DNA from: Micromonospora sp. LH3U1
GTDB taxonomy: Bacteria; Actinomycetota; Actinomycetes; Mycobacteriales; Micromonosporaceae
Length of the DNA: 64,000 nucleotides
Assembly (NCBI RefSeq): GCF_028475105.1
Contig: NZ_CP116936.1
Span: 6,571,501-6,635,500 of the forward strand
Direction: 5' to 3'
Below the pieces are notes generated by a model. The model was given only the letters and a program-made list of their open reading frames with translations, did not search any database and had not been told where the DNA came from. The translations under genes and the position numbers were made by a program. Each line of letters begins with the position of its first letter. Positions within the stretch are counted from its first letter, which is position 1. Shown piece by piece: positions 25,749-32,768 of the stretch.

Positions 25749-26768
25749 TCAGAGGGTGAGCTGCCAGTTGTTCCAGGAGTCCACAGGGCGGAAGCCGAGC
25801 TGTTCGTTGATCGCCACCATGTAACTGTTGCTGGCGGCGTTGAAGGTGTCGATGACGCGTACTGCTGGCTCGTGGGTGAGCAGGTGGTGCAGGTTCTCGG
25901 CCTTGGCGATGAGGCCGAGCCGGTGCCCACGGTGGGCCGGGTCGACGATGGTGATCTGCTGGAAGGCGTGCCAGTCGGTGGACGCGCTCACGTCCAGCAG
26001 GGTCCAGGCGACCAGCCGGCCGGACGCCTCGTGTCGCATCCCGAGGTGGTAGCGCCGCCGACCCCGGGCGTCCAGGGCGCGCTCGTTGCCGCGGATGCGC
26101 TCGGCGTCCACCTGCTCCGGTTCCCACTGCACGTCACCCATGGGGGCGTCCATGAGGAGCCGGCCGTCCAGGTAGGCGATGTCCGTGACGTACTCCTGCG
26201 GGGTCGCCCCCTGCCAGCAGACCGACTGGTAGCCCTCGGCCCGCGGGCGGGCCTCGGCGAGCGCCGCCCGCAGCGCGACCCGGTCGATCTCGCCGACGTC
26301 GAGCCGGCGACGTACCTCGGCCAGCGCGGACTGGGCGCCGGTCGAGGCGGCGAACGCGTCACCCGCCACCGAGCGGGCCGGCCCGTCGGGCAGCGCGGAG
26401 ACGGTCATCGCGACCACCCGCTTGCGCCCGTGCTCGCGGAGCAGGCGCACCCCGTACTCGTGCAGTGCCCGGCCGACGCCCCGCCGCCGCAGCTCGGGAT
26501 GCACCACCAGCTCGGCGGTGGCGTTGTCGGTGTTGTCGAGCTGCGGCAGGTCCAGCTCAAGGTAGCCGGCTGGCACGCCATCCAGGCGGGCCAGCGCCCA
26601 GAGTGACCTGCCGCCGGGCATCGGCGTGTGGAACAGCGCGTCGAAGCGGCGCCGGCAGAAGGGCGGGAAGTCCGGCAGATCGACGTCGTTGGCCGCCGAC
26701 CCGATCCGGTACGCCTCGTCGACCGAAGTCCCGTCGGCGCCGTCGAACGACGCGATCGTGATGCTCAT
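25749..26768 (-). CDS. Tandem GNAT acetyltransferase
   Basis: A 339-residue, two-domain GNAT protein. The first domain has the acetyl-CoA loop ATAELVVHPELRRRGVGRALHEYGVRLL near residue 95. The second has TDWHAFQQITIVDPAHRGHRLGLIAKAENLHHLL near residue 265, followed by IDTFNAASNSYMVAINEQLGFRPV. The layout matches actinobacterial mycothiol-synthase-like/Eis-like proteins, but the substrate is unknown. ATG 26768 is used; the upstream extension reads through a 34-bp palindrome and is unlikely to be coding. It lies 50 bp upstream of the paaN-like gene on the same strand. Confidence 0.82.
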   Translation of the reverse strand: MSITIASFDGADGTSVDEAYRIGSAANDVDLPDFPPFCRRRFDALFHTPMPGGRSLWALARLDGVPAGYLELDLPQLDNTDNATAELVVHPELRRRGVGRALHEYGVRLLREHGRKRVVAMTVSALPDGPARSVAGDAFAASTGAQSALAEVRRRLDVGEIDRVALRAALAEARPRAEGYQSVCWQGATPQEYVTDIAYLDGRLLMDAPMGDVQWEPEQVDAERIRGNERALDARGRRRYHLGMRHEASGRLVAWTLLDVSASTDWHAFQQITIVDPAHRGHRLGLIAKAENLHHLLTHEPAVRVIDTFNAASNSYMVAINEQLGFRPVDSWNNWQLTL

Positions 26769-26793
26769 GGCGCTGAGCGTGACCCGGGAAAAG

Positions 26794-26827
26794 CGATCAG
26801 GCCAGCGAATATTCGCTGGCCTGATCG
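26794..26827. repeat. 34-bp perfect palindrome upstream of the tandem GNAT gene
   Basis: The arms CGATCAGGCCAGCGAAT and ATTCGCTGGCCTGATCG are exact reverse complements with no spacer. It starts 26 bp upstream of the minus-strand GNAT start codon. Possible operator, cruciform or 5' UTR hairpin. Confidence 0.8.
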
Positions 26828-27022
26828 AACGTGGTCGGGAGGGACACTCGCACAACGCCTCCGGCGTTGGGTCGCAAGAACTTCAAAAGTCTTCGGCGAA
26901 ATGCCCTCCCGCACGGAGCATCTTGCGCCGTCCGGTTCCTGCCGTCAAGTCCGTAGCGGCGGGTTTTCCACACTCACAGCGAAAACCCAGTTACCCGGCG
27001 GATCGCCCGATCCCCCCAACGC

Positions 27023-27101
27023 ATGATCCACTCCGTTTCCCTGATGTCGCGGTATCCAGGCCGCTCGGACACCCCGCTATCGGCAAAACCGAGTCGATCA
27101 T
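27023..27101. repeat. Dispersed inverted-repeat element, copy A
   Basis: Two 35-nt arms (27023-27057 and 27067-27101) are reverse complements at 26 of 35 positions around a 9-nt centre. The right arm read in reverse starts ATGATCGACTCGG and ends GGGGTGTCC, which is shared with the element at 32635-32712. It may form a hairpin at the threonine synthase 3' end. Confidence 0.7.
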
Positions 27102-27133
27102 CGAGCGTCGCGCGTCCGGAGGGACGGCGGGGG

Positions 27134-28420
27134 TCAGCCGAGGAGGCCGGCGTCGCGGGCGGCGCGCAGCGAGGGCTTGATGTGGTGGGTCGGGCCGACC
27201 TGCCCAGCCACCGCGTCGATGGTCTTCAGCCCTTCGCCGGTGTTGAACACGACGGTCTCCGCCGTCGGGTCGAGCCGACCGGACTCGACCAGCTTGCGCA
27301 GCACCGCCACGGTCACCCCGCCGGCGGTCTCGGCGAAGACGCCGGTGGTGCGGGCCAGATCGCGGATGCCGGCGCGGATCTCGTCGTCGTCGGCGTACTC
27401 CATCCAGCCACCGGTGCGGCGGACCGCCTCCAGGGCGTAGAGGCCGGCGGCCGGATCGCCGATGTTGAGCGACTTGGCGATGCCGGTGGGCTTGACCGGG
27501 GTGATCGTGTCGGTATCGGCGTGCAGGGCGACGGCGATCGGGTTGCAGCCTGCCGACTGCGCACCGAAGACCTTCCAACCACCGGCCGGCGCCTCGACCA
27601 GGCCGATCTCCACCAGCTCCGAGAACGCCTTGTCAATCTTGGTGAGCAGCTCGCCGCTGGCCATCGGAATGACCACCTGCGCGGGGATCCGCCAGCCGAG
27701 CTGCTCGGCCACCTCGTAGCCGAGCGTCTTGGAGCCCTCCGCGTAGTACGGCCGGACGTTGACGTTGACGAAGGCGGTGTCCTCGAATTCGTCGGTCTCC
27801 ACCAGCTCGCCACAGAGCCGGTTGACGTCGTCGTAGGAGCCGTCGATGGCGACCAGCTCGCCGCCGTAGACGGCGGTGGTGATGACCTTGCCCTGTTCGA
27901 GGTCGCTGGGGATGAAGACCACCGAGGGCACCCCGGCGCGGGCGGCGTGCGCGGCCACCGAGTTGGCCAGGTTGCCGGTCGACGCGCAGGCGAACCGGGT
28001 GAAGCCGAGCGCCTTCGCGGCGGTGAGCGCCACCGAGACGACCCGATCCTTGAACGAGTGGGTGGGGTTGGCGCTGTCGTCCTTGACCCAGAGCGGCGCG
28101 GTGATGCCCAGCTCGGCGGCGAGGTGCGGGGCCGCCACGAGCGGGGTCAGCCCCGGGTCGAGGGTGACCCGGCTGGCCGGGTCCTGACCGGCGGGGAGCA
28201 GCGCGGCGTACCGCCAGATGTTCTTCGGGCCGGCCTCGATCTGCTCGCGGGTGACGGTGGCCAGCGCGGCCGTGTCGTAGTCGACCTCCAGCGGGCCGAA
28301 ACACTCGTAACAGGCGTGCTGGGCGGCGAGCGGGTAGCGGGCCGAGCAGGCGCGGCAGACCAGGGCGCGAGCGGGGCTGGCGGAGGTGTCGATGCCGGAG
28401 GCGGGGAGCGTCGACGTCAT
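27134..28420 (-). CDS. thrC: Threonine synthase
   Basis: A 428-residue PLP enzyme converting O-phosphohomoserine to threonine. A small zinc-ribbon-like N-terminus (LVCRACSARY...CYECFGPLE) precedes the fold-type II domain. The PLP lysine is in NPTHSFKDRVVSVAL near residue 125, followed by ASTGNLANSVAAHAARAG and VVFNTGEGLKTIDAV. ATG 28420 is 10 nt after GAGAGG; ATG 28438 is a possible alternative but falls inside the closing helix of the SAM-I riboswitch. The riboswitch links threonine/methionine branch-point control to SAM levels. Confidence 0.92.
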   Translation of the reverse strand: MTSTLPASGIDTSASPARALVCRACSARYPLAAQHACYECFGPLEVDYDTAALATVTREQIEAGPKNIWRYAALLPAGQDPASRVTLDPGLTPLVAAPHLAAELGITAPLWVKDDSANPTHSFKDRVVSVALTAAKALGFTRFACASTGNLANSVAAHAARAGVPSVVFIPSDLEQGKVITTAVYGGELVAIDGSYDDVNRLCGELVETDEFEDTAFVNVNVRPYYAEGSKTLGYEVAEQLGWRIPAQVVIPMASGELLTKIDKAFSELVEIGLVEAPAGGWKVFGAQSAGCNPIAVALHADTDTITPVKPTGIAKSLNIGDPAAGLYALEAVRRTGGWMEYADDDEIRAGIRDLARTTGVFAETAGGVTVAVLRKLVESGRLDPTAETVVFNTGEGLKTIDAVAGQVGPTHHIKPSLRAARDAGLLG

Positions 28421-28431
28421 GTCGAGGAGTC

Positions 28432-28570
28432 CTCTCATCTTTCCCCGCATCGCACGGTGCGGCGGGGACGGAATTGGCACCTGCCCCGCGGGGCGCTCAG
28501 CGGTGAGCGCGCGGGGTGGTTGCCGGGGCGTCGTCGGGCCGTATCCCTCAGCCCCTCTGGATGAGGTATG
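28432..28570 (-). promoter_or_regulatory. SAM-I (S-box) riboswitch of thrC
   Basis: Read on the minus strand it has the S-box core in order: CTCATCCAGAGGGGCTGAGG, then GATACGGCCC, CCCCGGCAACC, a variable P3/P4 arm, CAGGTGCCAATTCC, a GC-rich hairpin, and GGGGAAAGATGAG, which closes helix P1 with CTCATC. The closing strand also contains the GAGAGG that precedes thrC ATG, so P1 formation could mask the ribosome binding site. This is an inference from overlap. Confidence 0.93.
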
Positions 28571-28584
28571 CAGTTGTGCCGTCG

Positions 28585-28590
28585 AGTCTA
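28585..28590 (-). promoter_or_regulatory. -10 box of the thrC/SAM-I transcript
   Basis: TAGACT on the minus strand, about 15 nt before the first riboswitch helix. No good -35 box is visible. Confidence 0.45.
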
Positions 28591-28634
28591 GGCAACGTCG
28601 GCGGCGGCCTCCACCGCAGATCCCAGTGAGTGGG

Positions 28635-29603
28635 TCAGCGGACGCTCACCGCCGCCGGGTCGATCACCGCGATCGGGTCCGTGACCGCCGTCGTCCGGGG
28701 CAGCGACGAAGGCCGAGGGCGGGTCCGCGTGGCGAGGTTCGCGGCGACCAGGGCGGCGATGGTGATCGCGGCCCCGACCAGCTCGACGGGCTCCGGGCGG
28801 TAACCGCGGGTGATCTGCACCGCGAAGGTCGTCACCGGGACCAGGTTCATGAACAGGGCGGCGTTGGCGGAACCGAGCCGCTGCACGCCGGTGTTCCAGG
28901 CCAGCACCGCGATCACGGCGGCCACGATCACGGCGTACGCCAATTGCGGGGCGATCGCCACGAGGTCGGCGGCGGCCGGCGCGTGCTGCCAGCCGACGGC
29001 GTCGGCGCCGATGCTCGCGGCCAGCATGGCGGCCGTTCCGGCGAGCGCGGTCAGGGTGGTGAAGCGCAGCGGCGACCAGTCGCCGAAGCGGCTCGCACCG
29101 TGCGTGTAGATGCCCCAGCCCAGCACCGCGCCGATCATCATCAGACCGCCGAGGCCGAACTGGCCGAGCCCGGCCAGGCTCCCGCGGGTGATCACCAGGC
29201 CGACGCCGAGGAGCGCCACCAGGGAGAGGGCCAGCAGAAGCGGCTTCGGGCGTACGCCGTCCCGCACCCAGCGGACGAGCTGGGTGATCACCGGCGTGGT
29301 GGCCACGAAGAGGGAGATCTGCTGCGGGGCGGCGTGTTCGAGCGCCAGGTTCGTGAGCAGGTTGAAGCCGGCGAAGCCGACCACACCGAGTACCACCACC
29401 TCGACCCCCCGGCTGCTGAGCCGGAGCGCGGCCGAGCCCTCGCGGAGCAGCAGGATGCCGACCAGGACGACGGCGGCGAGGAGGTAGCGGGCGGTGGTCA
29501 GGTTGAGCGGATCGACCCGGGTCAGCGCACTGGCCAGGACCGGGAACATCACTCCCCAACCGAGCACGGCGAGCAGCGGGTAGGCGGCGGCGCGGGATCG
29601 CAT
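28635..29603 (-). CDS. EamA/DMT-family transporter
   Basis: A 322-residue membrane protein with ten predicted helices in two EamA repeats. The first runs from YPLLAVLGWGVMFPVLASAL and the second from GLGGLMMIGAVLGWGIYTHGAS. It belongs to the drug/metabolite transporter superfamily, probably exporting an amino acid or toxic metabolite. ATG 29603 has GGAG 6 nt upstream. Divergently transcribed from an ArsR-type regulator across a 91-bp region with two inverted repeats, so it is very likely that regulator's target. Confidence 0.87.
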   Translation of the reverse strand: MRSRAAAYPLLAVLGWGVMFPVLASALTRVDPLNLTTARYLLAAVVLVGILLLREGSAALRLSSRGVEVVVLGVVGFAGFNLLTNLALEHAAPQQISLFVATTPVITQLVRWVRDGVRPKPLLLALSLVALLGVGLVITRGSLAGLGQFGLGGLMMIGAVLGWGIYTHGASRFGDWSPLRFTTLTALAGTAAMLAASIGADAVGWQHAPAAADLVAIAPQLAYAVIVAAVIAVLAWNTGVQRLGSANAALFMNLVPVTTFAVQITRGYRPEPVELVGAAITIAALVAANLATRTRPRPSSLPRTTAVTDPIAVIDPAAVSVR

Positions 29604-29616
29604 CCTCAGCTCCAAT

Positions 29617-29679
29617 GTTCGAGTATCGTCGAACCAACGACACCGACCATAGGAGCTTGTTAGATAGTTGTCGAACAAC
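29617..29679. promoter_or_regulatory. Probable ArsR operators between transporter and regulator
   Basis: Two inverted repeats share a TCGAAC core: GTTCGA-N6-TCGAAC at 29617-29634, and GTTGT-CGA-ACAAC at 29667-29679. The second lies just upstream of TACACT (29683-29688), the -10 box of the leaderless regulator gene. Confidence 0.6.
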
Positions 29680-29694
29680 GGTTACACTGGTCAC

Positions 29695-30000
29695 ATGGAG
29701 CTGCACGAACCAGACCTGACCGGCATACCGGTCACCACTGTGCTGGCCGCACTCGCCGACGACGTGCGGCTACAGATCGTCCGGGCACTCGCCGAGGGTG
29801 GCGAGTCCGCCTGCGGCAGCTTCGACTTCGGCGTCTCCAAGGCGACCCGCAGCCACCACCTCAAGGTGCTGCGCGAGGCCGGCCTGACCCGCACCCGGGC
29901 CGCCGGCACCAGCCGTCTGGTCCGGCTCCGCCGCGACGAGCTGGACAAGCTCTACCCCGGCCTCCTCGACGCCGTCCTCACCCCTCGCCTGCCGGCCTGA
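29695..30000 (+). CDS. ArsR-family winged-helix transcriptional regulator
   Basis: A 101-residue DNA-binding protein: VLAALADDVRLQIVRALAEGG, then a recognition region FGVSKATRSHHLKVLREAGLTRTRAAGTSRLVRLRRDEL. It lacks the metal-binding ELCVCDL motif of ArsR/SmtB metal sensors; the corresponding site reads ESACGSFDF with a single Cys, so the inducer may not be a metal. ATG 29695 is leaderless-type, 6 nt after TACACT. Expected to repress itself and the divergent DMT exporter. Confidence 0.88.
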   Translation: MELHEPDLTGIPVTTVLAALADDVRLQIVRALAEGGESACGSFDFGVSKATRSHHLKVLREAGLTRTRAAGTSRLVRLRRDELDKLYPGLLDAVLTPRLPA

Positions 30001-30024
30001 CGCCGCGCCGTCCCGCCCGCCAGG

Positions 30025-30062
30025 GCGTCGCCGGAGCCGCCTCGTCGAGGCTCCGGCGACGC
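30025..30062. terminator. Bidirectional hairpin terminator
   Basis: A 14-bp perfect stem (30025-30038 with 30049-30062, GCGTCGCCGGAGCC and its complement) and a 10-nt loop, placed between the regulator gene and the convergent DoxX gene. Confidence 0.75.
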
Positions 30063-30078
30063 GTGGGCACGAGTGCGG

Positions 30079-30528
30079 TCAGACGGATACCGGGCTGGGC
30101 TCGGCCACCGACGCCGATGGAGCACCGGCGCGCCGCCGGGCGAGCAGCGTGTCGAGCGCCCAGGCACCGGGGCCAAGGGCTGCAACCAGCAGGAACGACC
30201 AGCAGAAGAGCGCTGACAGCTCACCCCCGTTGCGCAGCGGCAGCAGGTCGTCCGGCTGATGAACGACGAAGTAGGCGTACGCCATCGAGCCGGACGCGAG
30301 AAGCGCGGCCGGCCGGGTGAAGAGCCCGACCAGCACCAGTACGCCGCAGACCAACTGGATCAGAGCGGCCCACCAGCCCGGCCAGGTGCCGAGCGGTACC
30401 GCCTTGCCGGTCATGGGGTTGCCGCCGAACAACCCGAAGATCGAGGACAGGCCGTGCAACGTGAACAGCAGGCCGGTCACGATGCGGAACAGGGACAGGG
30501 TCGGCCCGCCGAGCCGAGAGACGTTCAT
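30079..30528 (-). CDS. DoxX-family membrane protein
   Basis: A 149-residue membrane protein with four predicted helices: LSLFRIVTGLLFTLHGLSSIFGLFGG (family signature), ALIQLVCGVLVLVGLFTRPAALLASGSMAYAYFVVH, and ALFCWSFLLVAALGPGAWALD, ending in LLARRR. DoxX/MhqP-type proteins are linked to quinone- or redox-related stress functions. GGAGG lies 5 nt ahead of ATG 30528; the ATG four codons upstream overlaps that site. Confidence 0.88.
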   Translation of the reverse strand: MNVSRLGGPTLSLFRIVTGLLFTLHGLSSIFGLFGGNPMTGKAVPLGTWPGWWAALIQLVCGVLVLVGLFTRPAALLASGSMAYAYFVVHQPDDLLPLRNGGELSALFCWSFLLVAALGPGAWALDTLLARRRAGAPSASVAEPSPVSV

Positions 30529-30898
30529 GGAGACCTCCATCGAAGGAACTGAATACCTTCAATGGTGGGGCATGAAGACATCGAAGTTCATAAATTCCTT
30601 GCTAGTGGGAAAATCCCCGCCCCAAACATGCCAGGGCTGCGCCCCCGGCAGCGGACAAACCCGGCGGCAGATGCGCGGCGCGGATGCCCCGAGCTGCACT
30701 TACGCCCAAGATTGACCCGAGTGCCGACCCGGCCAGCGCGACCATGGGAGCGCTCCCGAACTGACCGTACCGCCTACCGGGTGGCCCGTACAGCCGTCGC
30801 GCTGCCCCAAGAATGGGGCGGATGGCTTGGGCGGCCTTACTGCGTCGCCCGCGATGGCGTAGCCGTCGGGCGAGCGGAGGATCGAGGCGGCATCCGAT
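30529..30898. other. 370-bp region without a recognisable gene
   Basis: Contains the DoxX promoter side, including an imperfect inverted repeat GAAGG-N9-CCTTC (30543-30561), and an unusually AT-rich patch around 30560-30620. Reading frames on both strands lack ribosome binding sites and codon bias. I see nothing else in it. Confidence 0.5.
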
Positions 30899-31132
30899 CT
30901 ACGACGAGCCGCCGCTCTCCGCGACGTACGTCCCCTTGCCCTGGTGACCTTCCACCAGGCCACGGTCCCGAAGGATACGAAGTGCCGCCTGAGCGGTTGA
31001 GACGCTGATCCCGTACTGGTCGGCGAGCTGCGCGTACGTGGGTAGCTTGTCCCCCGGCTTAAGTTCTCCGGCGCGAATCTGGGCGGTGATCGCCTCGACA
31101 ACGCGTACGTAGTCGGCGGTTCGGTTGGCCAT
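30899..31132 (-). CDS. GntR-family regulator, HTH only
   Basis: A 77-residue winged-helix protein: YVRVVEAITAQIRAGELKPGDKLPTYAQLADQYGISVSTAQAALRILRDRGLVEGHQGKGTYVAE, that is, a complete GntR DNA-binding domain with no effector domain. ATG 31132 has GAGGAG 9 nt upstream; an ATG at 31180 would add 16 residues. It lies beside a promoter-embedded palindrome (31197-31220) and divergent from two tiny coupled genes, so local repression is likely. Short GntR proteins like this often control integrative or accessory cassettes. Confidence 0.85.
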   Translation of the reverse strand: MANRTADYVRVVEAITAQIRAGELKPGDKLPTYAQLADQYGISVSTAQAALRILRDRGLVEGHQGKGTYVAESGGSS

Positions 31133-31196
31133 CAGGTGGTACTCCTCGCTCGGCACCACCATCTGACCATGGAACTTCATCAGCTACAACACCGTC

Positions 31197-31226
31197 GTTG
31201 ACTTAGGTAACTACGTCAACTAGCGT
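31197..31226 (+). promoter_or_regulatory. Promoter with embedded palindromic operator
   Basis: TTGACT (31198-31203), a 17-nt spacer and TAGCGT (31221-31226) form a good plus-strand sigma-70 promoter. A 24-bp near-perfect palindrome (31197-31220, GTTGAC ... GTCAAC, 20 of 24 positions symmetric) covers the -35 and spacer. It probably binds the adjacent GntR protein and fires toward the small genes. Confidence 0.7.
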
Positions 31227-31313
31227 CTCTTACGCGGGACTCCTCGCTCGGCAGCCAGGCGTTCCGCTTCCCCCGGGCTGACGCCCGGACTGCCGGGGCA
31301 GGGCGTATGGCGG

Positions 31314-31334
31314 CTCAGATGTCCCCCATCTGAG
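31314..31334. other. Hairpin in the leader of the small-gene transcript
   Basis: CTCAGATG (31314-31321) pairs with CATCTGAG (31327-31334) over a 5-nt loop, about 80 nt after the predicted start and 53 nt before the first small gene. No T-tract follows, so it may be structural rather than a terminator. Confidence 0.4.
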
Positions 31335-31386
31335 GCTGACTGCCGCGCTGCCCCGGCGCCCCCGCCAACCGACGCGGAGGTCCAAC

Positions 31387-31578
31387 GTGAAGGTGCCCGA
31401 AGTGCCAACGGCAGGCGCCTACGGGGGCGCTGAGGTCGTACACCGAGGGGTTGTTCGGATCGACCGCCTGAAGCCGGCCCGGGGCGGGTGCGGGGCTCCG
31501 GCCGGGGATGTCCAGGCATCGACCGGCCGACCCCGCCCGCCTCGGCGCCACCCCAGTCACGACGAGGGAGGGCCATGA
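31387..31578 (+). CDS. Small basic hydrophilic protein (63 aa), unknown function
   Basis: Begins VKVPEVPTAGAYGGAEVVHRG and ends in an Arg/Pro-rich tail (GRPRPPRRHPSHDEGGP); no membrane segment and no family recognised. Three features support it as a real gene: GGAGG exactly 6 nt before GTG 31387, a promoter 160 bp upstream, and a 4-nt ATGA overlap with the next gene indicating translational coupling. Confidence 0.6.
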   Translation: MKVPEVPTAGAYGGAEVVHRGVVRIDRLKPARGGCGAPAGDVQASTGRPRPPRRHPSHDEGGP

Positions 31579-31838
31579 CGGAGTACGAGGTGCAGCCCCG
31601 CTGGATTGTGCACCTGCCGACGACGCTGACCAGCGTGGACGGCGCACGGGCGCTGGCCGAGGCGCTACGGGACTCGCTCGTACATGTCACCGCCATCGAC
31701 TTCGGCGAGACGACCCTGAGCGAGGAGGACCGTCAGTTCCTGCGTACCCGAGTGTGGTGCGACGACCGCCTGCCCGGCGGCTCGCGGTGCACCCTCCGCA
31801 CCAACCACCTTCCGCCCTGCTCTCCCGATGGGCTGTAG
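31575..31838 (+). CDS. Small protein (87 aa), unknown function
   Basis: Starts MTEYEVQPRWIVHLPTTLTSVDG, with a central IDFGETTLSEEDRQFLRTRVWCDD and two cysteines in the C-terminal part (VWCDD, SRCTL) plus a third near the end (PPCSPDGL). Predicted soluble. ATG 31575 overlaps the stop of the previous gene by 4 nt and is preceded by GAGGGAGGG. The Cys spacing could suggest metal binding, but no known motif fits. Probably controlled by the divergent GntR protein. Confidence 0.65.
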   Translation: MTEYEVQPRWIVHLPTTLTSVDGARALAEALRDSLVHVTAIDFGETTLSEEDRQFLRTRVWCDDRLPGGSRCTLRTNHLPPCSPDGL

Positions 31839-31920
31839 GCAATTACCGGGCAGCTCGACAGGGCTCGCGGCAGCCGGGGCCGGGCGGCGGTGCGACGCCG
31901 ACGTGGGCGAGGATTGGCCG

Positions 31921-32592
31921 ATGATCTCCCGGGATGCGGCAGCATGGCGACGGATCAGCGCGGCGGGAGCCGCAGCTCTTCTGCTCGGTGCCTGCACGCC
32001 CGCCGACCATCGGAGCCAGGCCGGGGACGGTCCGAGCCGGCTACCGACCACGCCGGGTCCGTCGGCGAGCATCGACCCGTGCCCGGCGTCCGGCGTGCAG
32101 ATCCGGTCGACCGGGTCGGACGCCGCGATGGGCCTACGGGCCCTTGGCCTGGAGCTCACCAACTGCGGCGACCAGCCCTACCAGCTCGACGGGTACCCGG
32201 TGCTGCACGTGTTCGACGAGCAGCGCGGGCCGATCATGCTGCGGGTGGTCAATGGCGCCAAGGAGATCACCTCGGGCTTCGACCAGCCGCCCCGGAAGGT
32301 CACCCTTGCTCCCAACGAGCGGGCCACCGCCGTGGTGCTCTGGCGCAACCTGGTGACGGATTCGACCGTGGTGGCCACCAACGGTGAGTACCTGACGGTG
32401 GCACCCGCTGCGGGGCAGCCGGACGAAGAGGTCGACCCGGACGGGCCGATCGACCTCGGCAACACCGGCCGGATCGGCGTCAGCGCCTGGAAGAAGGCCG
32501 ACCCGTCGACGCCCGTGCCGACGCGGCCGGCCCCACCGCCGGCGCCGAGCGCGGTGCCGTCATCGGTGAGCCCGCCCGACAGCAGGTTGTGA
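31921..32592 (+). CDS. DUF4232-type lipoprotein
   Basis: A 223-residue exported lipoprotein. Signal peptide MISRDAAAWRRISAAGAAALLLGAC ends in a lipobox (LLGAC, Cys25). A Ser/Pro-rich linker leads to a beta-rich domain with the DUF4232 pattern ALGLELTNCGDQPYQLDGYPVLHVFDEQ and TLAPNERATAVVLWRN, and two mature cysteines (DPCPASG, TNCGD). A Pro-rich tail follows. Surface anchored; function unknown. ATG 31921. Confidence 0.82.
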   Translation: MISRDAAAWRRISAAGAAALLLGACTPADHRSQAGDGPSRLPTTPGPSASIDPCPASGVQIRSTGSDAAMGLRALGLELTNCGDQPYQLDGYPVLHVFDEQRGPIMLRVVNGAKEITSGFDQPPRKVTLAPNERATAVVLWRNLVTDSTVVATNGEYLTVAPAAGQPDEEVDPDGPIDLGNTGRIGVSAWKKADPSTPVPTRPAPPPAPSAVPSSVSPPDSRL

Positions 32593-32634
32593 GACCAGCC
32601 GGCAGTGAGGTCAGCCGCACCAATGACCGCCGCA

Positions 32635-32741
32635 ATGATCGGCTCCGTTTCGTTGAAATTGGGGTGTCCGAGCGCGAGGGACACCCCAATATCAAGGAAG
32701 CCGAGTCGATCAAGCCCAAGGAAGCCGAGTCGATCAAGCCC
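32635..32741. repeat. Dispersed inverted-repeat element, copy B, with a 24-bp tandem duplication
   Basis: The left arm 32635-32669 (ATGATCGGCTCCG ... GGGGTGTCC) is complementary to the right arm 32679-32712 around a 9-nt centre. The outer right arm is duplicated head to tail: 32694-32717 is identical to 32718-32741. It shares both ends and the GGGGTGTCCgAGCG centre with the element at 27023-27101. It lies between the lipoprotein gene and the convergent permease gene. Confidence 0.8.
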
Positions 32742-32768
32742 GGTCGGGCCGGCTGTGAGACCGACCCG

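Larger units (their letters stand above)
26769..27133. other. 365-bp region without a gene
   Basis: Lies between the GNAT start and the 3' end of threonine synthase. It holds the 34-bp palindrome (26794-26827), a 7-bp hairpin CAACGCC/GGCGTTG (26853-26869) and one copy of a dispersed imperfect inverted-repeat element (27023-27101). It is less GC-biased by codon position than its neighbours. No convincing reading frame. Confidence 0.6.

Noticed and set aside
31220..31696. A 158-codon minus-strand frame opposite the two small genes
   Set aside because: No ribosome binding site; low-complexity Arg/Ser/Pro translation. The opposite strand has a promoter, GGAGG sites and an ATGA overlap.
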